This document shows, piece after piece, positions 36,502-47,294 of a stretch of 64,000 bases of DNA. Made by a program: the position numbers and the translations under genes. The stretch is from Mesorhabditis belari. Lineage: Eukaryota > Nematoda > Chromadorea > Rhabditida > Rhabditidae. The notes below the pieces were generated by a model. The model was not told the origin of the DNA. It saw only the letters and a list, made by a program, of their open reading frames with translations, and did not search any database. The stretch covers positions 186,001 to 250,000 of the forward strand of contig CAUEEP010000878.1 of NCBI GenBank assembly GCA_958450365.1, read 5' to 3'. Numbering within the stretch: position 1 is the stretch's first letter; each line of letters starts with the position of its first letter.

Positions 36502-37845
36502 ATGAAGGTATTCAAGTCACTCAACTGCAGTCTCTGCAAGAAACCGTGTAAGTTTTATTTTGATTTTCCTACTTAGTTTAATCACGAACCATAACGCGAA
36601 TTCAAGCGTTTGTTTTTATAACTTTCAATGCTTATTTTTAGTTGCTCGAGTTGCTAATCAACCTCGATCGCCACGAAGACTGTTGTGTGAATTAGCGATG
36701 TGTCATCAATGTTTCGAGGAGGAAAAAGCAATGAAGAAAGAACAGAGGAAGCATCAATGCACTTATGATGATGATTTTGTCAGCCGTAGCTATGCATACT
36801 CTGATTTCTGATTGGTGGGGTTTATTTGATGTTTTCTTAGAATAAGTAGGGTTGGTTTTGGTGGTTGGGTGGCGCCATTTTTGGCTTGCCTAGTCGAATC
36901 TAGTTTTGAACGGCTCTTGTCGGTACTTTTCTTCTATTCAAGAGAAAGATATATGCTGAAGCGATTGGTGCTAATTTAAGCGAAAAGTGTCATTGGACTT
37001 CTGTAATCGGATTACAAATGACCAATCCGCTTGGGAGAAAGAGAGACTCGCGTAGAAAGCGGATTCCAATGGAAAGGGATAAGAGACGTCTTCTCTCAAA
37101 AAAAAACCGAGAATTTGTATTTGCCTTATGTTCTCTTCTCTCATTCATTTGCGGAAGGGTTCTGAAGAAAAAAGTGCCCCCCCCAACTAGGATAGTACCA
37201 AAAGTGGCCCCTCCCAACCACCAAAGCATCTAAGTAGGGCTTATCTAGACAAATTATTTGATTTTTTCTTACATTATTTAGATCCAGATGCTCTGTCACC
37301 AGAAGTTGCCGTTTGCTCTTAAGTGCAATCATATTATTTGTACAGAATGCTACCTCAAGGCACGGAGACCAAGTGAAGATGAATTCTGGAAAAGCAAAAG
37401 TTACTATGTGATAACTTGTCCCATTTGTTGCTACAAAAATCATTTCTGCAAAAAAAGTACAAGATCAAAAAATCTCCTCCAAGGTAAAGAATTCCTTTTT
37501 CATCTTCTAACCTTGACTTAGATTTTCTGGATGAATTACCCAAGATGACACGGCAATTGGAATTTATGGAAAAACCGCGTGTTTGTGATTAGTGTGGCGA
37601 TGAGGTGTCGTTTAATCTTAACATTGTAAATTCATTTTAGGATGTTTCGGCCAAAATGCTTCACTGCGGGTGTAGTAGCGTAGTATGTTTACATAATTTG
37701 TCTTAAATCTATTTTTTAGATCTGTGGTGCTTGTTGTTCCAGAAAGCATCGTTCACATAATGCAATGAGTCTAGTGGAGAAAAGAGTAGATCCAATTACT
37801 TCCTTCAAAGAATCCATTCTTGATGAGAAATCGACAATAAGCTAG
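36502..37845 (+). pseudogene. RING/B-box-like (TRIM-type) gene with in-frame stop
   Basis: Exons: 36502-36547, 36642-36778 (or to 36811 with a stop), 37282-37483, 37522-37604, 37641-37679 and 37720-37845. The ATG follows TTTAG|AG. Two RING-like cysteine clusters are visible. The first has CSLCKKPF and CELAMCHQC, where the usual His is missing. The second has KCNHIICTEC and CPIC but lacks a clear first CxxC. A B-box-like cluster follows: VCD-stop-CGDE, HCGC, CGACCSRKHRSH. The stop is a TAG at 37590-37592, between two predicted zinc ligands. RING/B-box proteins are usually E3 ubiquitin ligases. The phases otherwise join to a TAG at 37845, so the stop may be recent inactivation, readthrough or an assembly error. 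Confidence 0.6.
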
Positions 37846-38190
37846 ACTTATTTCTAAAGCGAGATGCTTAATGTACTTAGTATTAAAGTTTTGTTTGTTT
37901 AGATTTATAAATGTTGACCGGTTGGAATGTTTCTGCTTTTTGATATGTTTTGCGAGCTTTTCTCTTTATCGTTGTGACTTGGAATAAATTTATAAAATAT
38001 TGTTCGATGATGGAGTTACTGTTTGAAACAGTTGTGAATTTCTTGATTGATTAACTTTTTCGAGCTTTACATTTTGTAGGTCTTTACGGCCTGGCTATCC
38101 CAAGGTAATTTCACTATTTCTCTAACATTTCCGTTATCCGTAAAGCACCTCTTCGTCTTAAAACAAAGTCTAGTCTTGTATTTACAGGTC

Positions 38191-39261
38191 ATGCCGTTCA
38201 AAATCAAGAATTCTTTGAAGTCATTTCCAATGGAGAAGTTGTGTTTCGATTTGAAGTTGGAAGTGTTGGAGCAAATGGAGCCAAGGGATGCGCTTGAGTT
38301 GGTTAAGGTGAACGAAGGATTCAAAGGGATGCTCGTGAGGGATCCGTCGATCGTTTTAGGAGAGCGCGTCTTCGCGCTTGACTTATTCGGTACGATTTGG
38401 ATCCGTAAGTTTTTCAATTCACCTATAATGGAGCTCAATGCCTCTTCTCACGCTTCTTTCGTCAAGAGGATTCGATCGTGCGATTCCTTGGAGTGCAGGA
38501 TTGAAGAAGAAAAATTGAAGGATCAATACACACTTCTGCACAATTTGAAGTCGGTGAATATTTTGTGCCTGGAAGAGAATTCAAGAGAAGCTCTCAAGAG
38601 ATTCTTCTCAAATGTCCACGCATCGATCAGGAAACAGGCAATACTGAATATCAACCTCGGTGAAGATAAAGATGATCAAATGATCAACGATTTCATGGAG
38701 AATTTCATCATGAGACAACTCAAGGATTGCGAGAAATTTAGGTTTGACAGTAATTCCAAAGATTTATTTCGCTTTTACGACGCCTTTTTGAAGACCGAGA
38801 TCAAAAGCGTTTATATTGTTGACCATTCGGCTAACTACATTGATTGGATGGCTCAACAGATCTTCACCAATGGAATCCCGAGCAAGAACCCTGAGGCTGC
38901 TATCTTGATTTCTACATGTGATGCCTTCCACATGATGGATTCCTCACAATATCCAGGAATACGACAAATCGATGGAGAAAATCGTCTTCGACTTCTCAAA
39001 CAGGCGGTGGATGTTATGGAGGATTTTGGATGGAATGTTTATGATCATTGTCCGGGTGTATATTATGATCATTATGAGGGTCCTGATGGTTCTTATGATT
39101 ATGATGGTTCGGAGGTTTTCAAGGGTTATTTTTTCGGGGGTTTCGAAATGGAAACTTCAGTATTCTGTCGACGTATTGATTCAACCAAGGACTGCGTCTG
39201 CGTGTACGGTTATTTTACGGGCGACTTGGTCTTCTTGGCCTTCTACGTACCGGTCGGTTAA
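38191..39261 (+). CDS. F-box-like protein, intronless, 356 aa
   Basis: The start chosen is ATG 38191, three bases after a TTTACAG acceptor. The same acceptor, GTC spacer and start recur in the truncated copy at 61163, which supports this start. An upstream in-frame ATG at 38176 would add five residues. Residues 13-60 (MEKLCFDLKLEVLEQM, ALELVKVNEGFKGML) fit a nematode F-box, which links substrates to SCF ubiquitin ligases. The rest is a novel-looking C-terminal region with a Tyr/Asp/Gly-rich stretch (DHYEGPDGSYDYDG). The lack of introns contrasts with its neighbours. The F-box assignment is from pattern only. Confidence 0.7.
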   Translation: MPFKIKNSLKSFPMEKLCFDLKLEVLEQMEPRDALELVKVNEGFKGMLVRDPSIVLGERVFALDLFGTIWIRKFFNSPIMELNASSHASFVKRIRSCDSLECRIEEEKLKDQYTLLHNLKSVNILCLEENSREALKRFFSNVHASIRKQAILNINLGEDKDDQMINDFMENFIMRQLKDCEKFRFDSNSKDLFRFYDAFLKTEIKSVYIVDHSANYIDWMAQQIFTNGIPSKNPEAAILISTCDAFHMMDSSQYPGIRQIDGENRLRLLKQAVDVMEDFGWNVYDHCPGVYYDHYEGPDGSYDYDGSEVFKGYFFGGFEMETSVFCRRIDSTKDCVCVYGYFTGDLVFLAFYVPVG

Positions 39262-39490
39262 AATGAACACTCTTTGATGATTAATTGTATCTTTTAGCCG
39301 CTTTCTATTGTTTCCATTTTTTGAATTGACAGATTATTGGTGTTTTATCTGTTATATTATTGGTGCCTTTCCATTATTCAGAATAAAGTTTTAAAATCTT
39401 TTGTGAAATGAAAAGAAAATGATTTGATATTATCCGTACTTTTTAGAAGCCTAATTGATTGTGAAAGTATCAGTGCGGTTATTCCTTTAG

Positions 39491-39677
39491 ACAAGTCTTC
39501 GTGAAGCGGCAACGGCTTTTCGCAAAATGCCATCAAAGACCTGCAAAGACATCGATTCGAAAAACTCCAAAGCTACGGTTAGGGATTTTTTTGTTTATAA
39601 CATGCGTATTGATTGTTTCTTTTTAGGGATCTTTCTCGGGACCATCGTTGAACCTCGACTCGACGTCAGAATGCTGA
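39491..39677 (+). CDS. Two 3'-terminal exons of an unknown gene
   Basis: Exon 39491-39577 (after CCTTTAG, donor ACG|GTTAGG) and exon 39627-39677 (after TTTTAG) join in phase 0. They encode 45 residues ending SLNLDSTSEC and a TGA. AATAAA follows near 39722. The peptide is polar (REAATAFRKMPSKTCKD). No upstream exon was recognised. It may be the end of a gene whose 5' part was replaced by the F-box insertion, or a relic. Confidence 0.4.
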
Positions 39678-39867
39678 CCTCGCCAACTGACCCCAATGCC
39701 AATCTGATTTTAGAAGACTTGAATAAATTGTTATTGTTGTTTTGTTTTAAAATATAAGGCTTTAAAACCTGAAACCTTCTCAATTTTCCTCAAAAAAGTT
39801 GGGAGATCTTTTGAAATCAGTCTCTTGATTTCACCGCTTTTACTACGACGTCTTGTTGAAGACTGAG

Positions 39868-40140
39868 ATCTAAAACTTTTAGATTGTTGACCATTCAGCT
39901 AACAACATTCATTGGATTGGTCAACAGATCGTCACCAATGGAATCCCGAGCAAGAACCCTGAGGCTGCTAGCTTGATTTTTACAGGTAATGCCTTCCACA
40001 GGATGGATTCCTCACAATATCCAGGAATACGACGAATCGATGGAGAGAATCGTCTTCGACTTCTCAAACAGGCGCAAGATGTTATGAACAATTTTATTGG
40101 TTTTGATGGTTCTAAGGTTTTCGAACATGGAAAGCTCAAT
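39868..40140 (+). pseudogene. F-box-like gene fragment
   Basis: Closely matches the interior of the F-box-like gene around 38785-39010 (shared GATGGATTCCTCACAATATC and GGAATCCCGAGCAAGAACCC). It then jumps to a piece resembling 39100-39175. Both ends are missing. It is the first block of a patchwork continuing to 40880. Confidence 0.9.
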
Positions 40141-40144
40141 ATTC

Positions 40145-40448
40145 CGTCGACTGTCGCTCTAACTCGTATATCTGCCGTCCGGTGAATGTGGTCCTCGCCT
40201 TTTTCTTTGAAGACTTTGTACTTGTTTTTTACTCGAAGAAATTGTAGGTTTTCCTTTCAAAAATTGATCAATCACTTGATTCTGCCGTCGTTTCAATGAC
40301 GTCAAGAAGCTTTTCAATTGAGGAATCGGTGTTTTCTCTGGGGAATTCGAGGAGTATATCTAAAATTTACAAGCTCTGAATCACTATGATAGTTCTTTGT
40401 CAACCTAAATCGGAAAATCTATGTTAGTTTCTTTATTTCATCTAGAAC
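40145..40448 (-). pseudogene. Broken copy of homeobox exons 2-3
   Basis: Matches 33817-34130 with few changes. It includes the intron, the EH1-encoding exon 2 and the 5' part of exon 3. It stops inside homeodomain helix 1, so no homeodomain can be made. It is joined directly to the F-box fragment. Confidence 0.92.
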
Positions 40449-40524
40449 ATCTGCGCAAATTCGCGTTTCAAAACGTGCCTAAATTCGCTTTTGAAGATCG
40501 CAAATTAAACTATAAACAACGTGA

Positions 40525-40880
40525 TTTGAGGAAAACTCTAATTGTATTGGTGCTTTAATTATTGATAAAACAAAACTGAATAGCGGTTACCAAGAATTAG
40601 CACTCAACCTGATAACTTCTGCTTCTGAACTTATCATTGCTTTAATGCAAAAACTTACCATTCCATTCCTTGAATCGATAATGTGAGAGTTAAACCCGCA
40701 AGACCCTAATGTCTATCCTACGTTTTCGCAGAAGCTCTCAACACTCAAATCCCCCACAAGATCTCATCGTTAGCTACATTTTCCGACCCCACATCGATAG
40801 GTTCTACTAAGCGCTTTTCGAGATTTCGAGCAATTTAGGCGACGCTCAGGGTGCACTACTATTAGAGAAAATACGGTAGC
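40525..40880. repeat. Broken copies of PDZ-gene intron segments
   Basis: 40525-40715 matches about 29325-29515 (CTAATTGTATTGGTGCTTTA). 40730-40880 matches about 30020-30177, including the right end of the TACCGTA-family MITE. The source segments are non-adjacent, so this is a rearranged chimera. Confidence 0.9.
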
Positions 40881-42207
40881 TATTTTCCTGAATTTTTGAG
40901 AGAAATATCATTCCTTTGTGTTTGAAGTTTTTACATAAAATTTGATTGATTTGGTAAGTATCTATTTGCCGTATCTATTTAAGTATCTATTTAAGTATCT
41001 ATTAAAATGGTACTGCATAGTACTAATAGAGTAAATAAAAAGTATTCCTAGGATGAATAATGAACTTTAAAATACAGTTTAATTCAAACACTCTAAACGT
41101 TTTTAGTTCAATGTATGTGTTAAAAATGTCTTCCATAGTAGACAGCTTGTCTGAATTGCTCATCGCAGCGTAGAGTATCGTAGTTGGGAAAATCGCCAAA
41201 ACTATATATTTTTGTGGTGTTGTTAACTGCTTTTAATTTTTCAGTGAAGCGCTTTCAGATTCAGGTGCGTTTCGGTCTAATTTTACTTTAATTTAACACT
41301 TCGGATCTAACCAATTCTATAGCATTAAACAGGGTTGGCAAAGAAGATTATATCAGAGATCTTGGCGCCCGTATTTTCCCACCTTTCAATTTCTCCAATC
41401 ACCTTGAAATTGTATGTCGTGTCAAGAGTTCTTTGATTCAAAGGAGCCGGTTTGGTACTTGAAGCAGATCCAAAATCTTGCTAATCAATGGCAGAAGATC
41501 GTAGAGAATGACGGACTTTACGTCGAAGAGTGAAAGTTGTTGTCTTTGTTCATTATTTGCGAATAAAAATTGAATTTTTCTGCAAATGATCGTGGACTTT
41601 TTTTAATCACCTAATAAACAGAAATTTTGTAATTGTTTCGACGCTGTTTTCGAAAGTGATTTGAATATTTCAAAACTATAAGAGAGCTTATTGAGAGATG
41701 AACGCTGATTTCAAAAGCAATTCCAGTTTTCAAAAGACTCTTTTCAACTTTTGCTGTCTAAAATTTGTTGTTCATTTTCGATTCTAGGACCGATTTTTCT
41801 TGCAAAAGATCAACATCAACTTTTTATCTAAATATTTTTAAATTCTGGTAGTTGCTCAATGTTGCATTTGAAAATGAAAAAATTCAGCTCTAAAGAAGGA
41901 CTAATAGTCGAGGATTCAATTCCCTCTCGGGAAATCTACTTTTTCTTATCAATTCCTTTCTTTGCTTTATTATTGTCTAATATGTACTTAATAGTTGAAT
42001 GGTTTCTTTCCGAACACTCGAACCAAAACTCAAACCAAAAAGCTGTGCAAATTGAACACTAGGCTTTTTCAGACTTTCCAAAGCTTTTTAACATCAAAAA
42101 TTTGCTCATCATGTGACAATATTTTCCGATTTGTGTAAGCCGAACTTTGGGGTTGAAATTTTCAATGCTATAAATATTGAAGAGGAAGCCGGAAATCAGA
42201 TCTCAAA
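40881..42207. other. Intergenic with a mariner 3' relic
   Basis: No gene is supported. At 41440-41615 a frame encodes LANQWQKIVENDGLYVEE, typical of the mariner transposase C-terminus, followed by terminal-repeat-like GTGGACTTTTTTTAATCACC. The left part of that element is gone. Confidence 0.6.
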
Positions 42208-45200
42208 ATGCTGCAACGGAGTGTGCTTTTGATTGTTTTCAGCGGTTTGTTTTTTAGAAACATTGTTGTTGTTTTGTTTTTCAACAAAAGTCTTATTAGT
42301 TTACGATTTAGAAAGCAGCACAAAAGTTTCCTTAAAAGTTCTTAAAAGGAGGACTCCTTCACAAAGTTCATTCAAAATTTCAGTGGGTTCTGTGGGGGCA
42401 ATTGGCGATCTTTGGCCTCCTTGTGAAGATCCAGTGACTCCTTGCTGTGATAACTGCTTTCAAATTGCTGGCGGTTTGTTTTTATCTACAATTTCTTTAG
42501 TTCTGTCGAATTTTCTATAATTTCCTTATACAAGCTACAGTAATCAGAAATAAACGTTTTTCAAACTCCCCTGAAATGATTTTCAGTGGATCTTTAGGAG
42601 AGCCTGTTTTCTGATTTAATTCCTATGCTTTTCCAGGAGCTTGGTCTAAGTGGAACGACTACACATCGTGCTCGAAGACTTGTGGCTATTTCGGGAAGAA
42701 GGTTCAACGGAGAACCTGCGATTCGTGGGGGTTCGGATGCCCTTGCACGTGGGTTAACTCCAATAAAAGCTCTTTAAAAGCTCTTTTTTCAAAATTCTGC
42801 ATTGATAAATCACTGAGCACAAGAAATAGCCTCCTCGTTTAATGATTTCAATTACAGAGGACCCTATTCCCGATTAGTACCCTGTTCACCGACTCCTTGT
42901 CCTAGGGCTCCCGAATGCATGGCTCCGTATAAAAAAGTCGGTCAAATACCGTAAATACTGTAATAGTACCCCACCCCCATAATGACGGTGCGGAGTGTTG
43001 TGTAGTCTAGCTTTGAACGAGTTTTTCTCGACACTGGTTTATGCTACAATGCGCGCTTAAGTATCAAAAAATAGCCCTGAATTTCAGCTATTTTTTTGAT
43101 ACCAAAGACGCATTTTTGAAAGTACGGGCGCTTTGAAAAAAATGAAATACTAAAAAACTTTTGCGGCTACGCGACTGTACGAGGGGGGTGGGGTACTATT
43201 ACAGTATTTACGGTAGCTAAAATAGTGCTATACTGTAAGAAAATTTAAACAACATTCCTTAGAGATTTCCTTTTTTTAGTACAAAGCGGCCTCGGGCCAA
43301 TTTCTTTGTGGAAATGTGACGAACGCAGAGGATTACGTGGCCCCTGCTTGTTTCGGTTTCGGTGGTTGGGTTGGACCTATCAACTGTTTCCCGTGTCCGA
43401 TTGGCGGTGAATTCAACTTAAGCACAAAATTCAAATATCGTAAAAGCTGTAATATTGGGTTGTCCAGTTATGAATGCGCGTTTTTTACTATTTTGTAAAT
43501 TTCTCAAGATACCGAAATCAAGAAAAAGATATATATAAGAAAAAACATAAAAGGTATTATTCGAAAGCTGAAGACCTCCTCTACATTTTGATATAAAAGT
43601 TTTGGAATTTGTTCAGCTTTTGGGCAAATTGACTGCACAGAAGAAGAGGTGGCCAAAAAATGGAAGGGTGCTTTTGGATCAAGTTTTGGTTGCGCTCAAA
43701 TTGAGTTAACCGTTTGATGTTTGACCAATAGATATATCGGTACAACTTTTTTTTAAAATATAACAATTTCAGAGCATCTTTACCATTCTTTTCTTTTCTA
43801 GGCGGTTATTTTACACCATAAAACTTGAGGAATAGCTAAGCTGGAATGGGTTTTTTCGAAAACGACCTCTCCCTTTGTGCAGTCAATTTCCGAAAAAGTT
43901 GAATGAATTCAAAAACTTTTTTATTCCAAAATGTAGAGGAGATCTTCAGCTTTCGAATGATATATAACACTCATATACATCTGTTCGATATCTTGAGAAA
44001 TTTACAAAATAGTAAAAACGCGCATTCATAACTGGACAACCCAATAGTAGCCCCCACTCTCTAATAGTGACCTCCCCAATCCCCCTAGAGAATCAGCGAA
44101 AAAATAATGCCCCCAGGACTACTATTACAGCTTTTACGGCATTTAAATTGTACATGGCAAACAAAAAAATTTGTGACGTTCAAATTTTGAGAGACTCAGA
44201 ATTTCCAATTTCGTTTTGACCGCCAATTGATCTATCAGGGTGTAAAGAAAATAATTCGTGTTTATTAATCAAAACTATTTATTTGAAAGAAAAACACTCA
44301 AACAAGCAAAGATCAATCGGTAAGGTATTCTCTATTTTTATCAATGACTTCTTCTCATCTTCTGCGCCGCAGATCCCGGATCGCATCGTCGAATTCAAAC
44401 GGTTCTTTTGATCCAAGCCTTATCAGAAGTTAAAATAGGCGTGGAGCTTATTTATAAATTGCGCATGATTATCAAACTGTACATCTCCCAAGAAGTGTTT
44501 CAACGTCCGAAATAAAAAACAATCTGACGGTGCAAGATCGTGAGGCAAAATTTTCCAACCTAGCTCCTCGATTCTTTTATGAGTGGCTTTTGCAGTGTAG
44601 GGTTTAGCAAAAATCGGACTCTTGACGATTTGATCCCCAATTTCTTTAAAGCTTCGTTAACTCTTACTAATTGCTTTGAGTAAAGGTCTGCATCGACTGT
44701 TTGTCTAGGTTTTAGCACTTCACAATGCACCAATCCTTTCGAGTTCCACCATAAACAGAGCATGATCTTCGATCCATGGATATCGGGCTTGGGGGTGGTT
44801 TGTGGGGCTTCACCAGCAAATAGCCATTGATTTTTTTGGAGTGACATTGTCTTAACTGATCCAAGCCTCATCAGAAGTTAAGTTTCCGCCGAAAAAAATA
44901 GCTTGATTTGCACTTTCGAAGCAAGATGGAGCACACGGTGACACGAGCTATAACGTGAGGCAAAAATTTCCAACGTAACTCCTCAATTCTTTTATGAGTG
45001 CCTTTTGCCGTGTGGGGTTCAGCGTTATCGTGTCACACGGTGGCACGAGCTATTTTGTTACCTTGGGTCAGCTCAAGTGGAACCCATTTTTCATGCCGAA
45101 CCTTTCCCAAGTTGATGCAAATGGTTTTCAATTGTCACATGGCTAATGTTGAAAAATTCTCCTAATTCTCAAAGAGTAATGCGAGATCAAATTCAATAGC

Positions 45201-47236
45201 ATTGAGCAAATCGTTATCTGAGATTTCTAGAGGGCGTCCAGTATGTGGCTTATCGTAGAGGCTTTCGTTGCCGTCTCAAAAAAGCTGAAGCCATCTACGA
45301 CACAGACTTTCACTGATACAATCATCTCTAAAAGCTTTGACAGGTGAACGGTGAGATTCAGCAGGGGTTTTTCCTCGTTTAAAATCGTAGAGCATAACAG
45401 CTCAAAGCACGAACTTTTTGTCATACATTTTTTTGCAGTAAAAACCACTAGCGAATGATTATAAAAGTAGCAAGTGTGTAGTTTATTTTTGTTCAAAACA
45501 TGACGTAAGCAAACACTTGGAAAATTGCCAGCATCGGGAAATTCGAAGGGCGCATTATCAGGTTGGTAAAAAAAGAAATGCGCGTTTTCGTTAAAAGTTT
45601 ATTTTATTATAAAAACAAGATAACAATACATTAATCCAAAAGGTATTCGCCATCTGCATCAATGACTTGTCGCCAACGTTCACGCAGAGAATCAATGGCC
45701 TGATCAATGGCTTCCTTCAATGCGTCGTTGTCGATGATTTGAGGTCGACTCCCGTGTTTTTGGTCTTCCAAGCTTTCGTCGCCGTCTCGGAAGCGCTGGA
45801 ACCATCGTTTACACTGACTTTCGGATAGAGCATCTTTGTCAAACACTTGAGATAGAGCGCGATGAGCTTCAGCAGCCGATTTGCCTTGCTTAAATTCATA
45901 CCACAAGCAGGCCCGCAAGCGAAATTTTTGGTCCGACATTTTCTAAGCACTCTTTCTTGTAAAAAAACAAAGTAAACATAGACAAATTATATATGAAACG
46001 ATGCGCAAGAACACGCTCTTCCCAATAGAATAAACTATTTTAACATCTTTTACTGTGAATAAAATACAAATCAACAAACACGACGCTCATTTCTTTTTAC
46101 CAACCTAATATTTTCTTTACACCCTGATAGTATATTGGTCAAGTTTAAGGAGTTTTAAAGAGTTTAAGGCCGGTCGTTGATATTTTGCTGCTTCTAACAT
46201 ATTTCGAAGAATGTTTCAGGCGTTTGGTCAGCTTGGTCTAACGTCGGTCAATGCTCGGCGACGTGTGGCCTTTGTGGAAAGGTGAACCAAACGAGAACTT
46301 GTCAATCAACAAGCTATGGATGTCCATGCACGTAAGGGATCGATATTTGGCATTTTTCATTTCATCAAAACATTACGAATTTGTATTACAATCGGAGCTG
46401 CTGTAATAGTTATTAATCCTTGAATTCAGCGGCCCCACCTTTCAACAATTCACTTGCCCCAAGGTGCCCTGTCCAGCAGTGCCGAAATGTTGTGGTGGGA
46501 ATCTTGTGGTAAGCGTTAAACCTTATCAGTTTCAGAAAAATATAATAACTAACAGAGCAAAATGCTTAGGTTAAAAATATGGTCACAAACACCTCACAAT
46601 GTGGCCTTCAATTGGCTCCAGCTCAAGTTCTCCATCCACTCGTTTGTCCGACGGTTTATTTTGAAATCATTCAAATGAGACTCAAATTTTAGACTACAAC
46701 CTCAACAACTCCACCACGTTTGTTTTAAAATGAGCAATTTTAAGTTCAATCATTTGTTTAGCTTGTGCCGGGGGTTGCGCTCAAAACTTGGCCACATTCA
46801 AGAGGGCTGGCGATGACGGGACTTTGACTTTTACCTACTCGTAAGATTTTTTACTTATTGCAGTCACGTAGAGCAGAAAAAGGCAAGTTTTGCTAAAACC
46901 GCAAAACTATTATAGAATCTTTATCTGTACAAACATTTTAGCACTGATGCCGCCGGGTGCATGACCGCCAAATACCTCTGTCACTTTACGCCAAAGGTCC
47001 AAGTGAGTTGAATGAAAAATTTTTGAGAATACGTATTATAACTCTTGAAAATTTGCCTAAATTGAATTCAGGTCTACTTTGCCATAAGATATACAAACGC
47101 CACGTATTTCGTCGACACGCACGAGAGCTTTGGACGACCGGTGAGTTAGTCAATCAGAGCTCGAAAAGGCAAAAAGGTTTTAATCGAAAATTTCGCTGGT
47201 GATATTGCTGTTGTTGATATTCTTCCTCAACACTAG
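42208..47236 (+). CDS. Secreted TSP1-C6 domain protein, 13 exons, ~337 aa
   Basis: Exons: 42208-42244, 42384-42473, 42637-42748, 42858-42936, 43280-43406, 46220-46331, 46430-46508, 46570-46653, 46693-46717, 46762-46840, 46942-47002, 47072-47140 and 47177-47236. Phases join throughout. A signal peptide (MLQRSVLLIVFS) starts it. Two thrombospondin type-1 repeats follow: AWSKWNDYTSCSKTCG (residues ~43-106) and VWSAWSNVGQCSATCG (~149-212). Exons 3-4 and 6-7 have identical lengths (112 and 79), showing internal duplication. A Thr/Pro linker (TTTSTTPPP) leads to a nematode C6-type domain with CAGGCAQN, GTLTFTYS and DAAGCMTAKYLC. Probably an extracellular-matrix or cuticle-surface protein. Intron 5 is 2.8 kb of transposons. 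The last acceptor (CAAAAAG) is weak. Confidence 0.85.
42947..43215. mobile_element. Foldback MITE, TACCGTA family, copy B
   Basis: A 269-bp element in intron 4 of the TSP1-C6 gene. Its ends TACCGTAAATACTGTAATAG are matched exactly by the reverse complement of the right end, continuing into TACCCCACCCCC. There is no coding capacity. Confidence 0.92.
43436..44141. mobile_element. Foldback element, TACCGTA-related, ~0.7 kb
   Basis: The ends (CGTAAAAGCTGTAATA read inward from both sides) resemble those of copy B. Long inverted arms follow, with GGGTTGTCCAGTTATGAATG at the left matched by the right arm near 44020-44045. It lies at the start of intron 5 of the TSP1-C6 gene, 30 bp after the exon. 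Confidence 0.82.
45558..46108 (-). mobile_element. Nested mariner, HTH-only derivative 1
   Basis: A 551-bp element with terminal repeats TTAGGTTGGTAAAAAGAAAT, TA flanked (45556-45557 and 46109-46110), inserted inside the older mariner. Same family as 56635-57217. It retains the 5' region, a 102-codon open frame and the 3' region. Confidence 0.95.
45631..45939 (-). CDS. Catalytic-domain-less mariner protein, 102 aa
   Basis: Residues 1-70 are a mariner N-terminal helix-turn-helix region (starting MSDQKFRLRACLWYEF, with ALSESQCKRWFQRFRDGDES). It ends at IIDNDALKEAIDQ and joins directly to the transposase C-terminus SLRERWRQVIDADGEYLLD. The whole DDD catalytic core is absent, and the deletion is in frame. 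Such a protein could bind the terminal repeats without cutting and so act as a repressor; that role is inference. An intact ATG and TAA are present, with upstream sequence conserved with the second copy. Confidence 0.85.
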   Translation of the reverse strand: MSDQKFRLRACLWYEFKQGKSAAEAHRALSQVFDKDALSESQCKRWFQRFRDGDESLEDQKHGSRPQIIDNDALKEAIDQAIDSLRERWRQVIDADGEYLLD

Positions 47237-47294
47237 GTCAGATCTAAAACTTGGAGAGTATCAGGGAATTTTGCTTTGAAAAGCAATGGCATAT

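Larger units (their letters stand above)
44235..46127 (-). mobile_element. Degenerate mariner carrying a nested mariner
   Basis: Terminal repeats TCAGGGTGTAAAGAAAATA match in inverted orientation, with TA outside (44233-44234 and 46128-46129). Without the nested element (45558-46108) it is about 1.34 kb, a full-length mariner size. The minus strand encodes broken transposase pieces: HTH-like FFETATKASTISH near 45270, and a catalytic-core part with IMLCLWWNSKGLVHCEVL at 44560-44871. Frameshifts make it inactive. It fills most of intron 5 of the TSP1-C6 gene. Confidence 0.9.
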
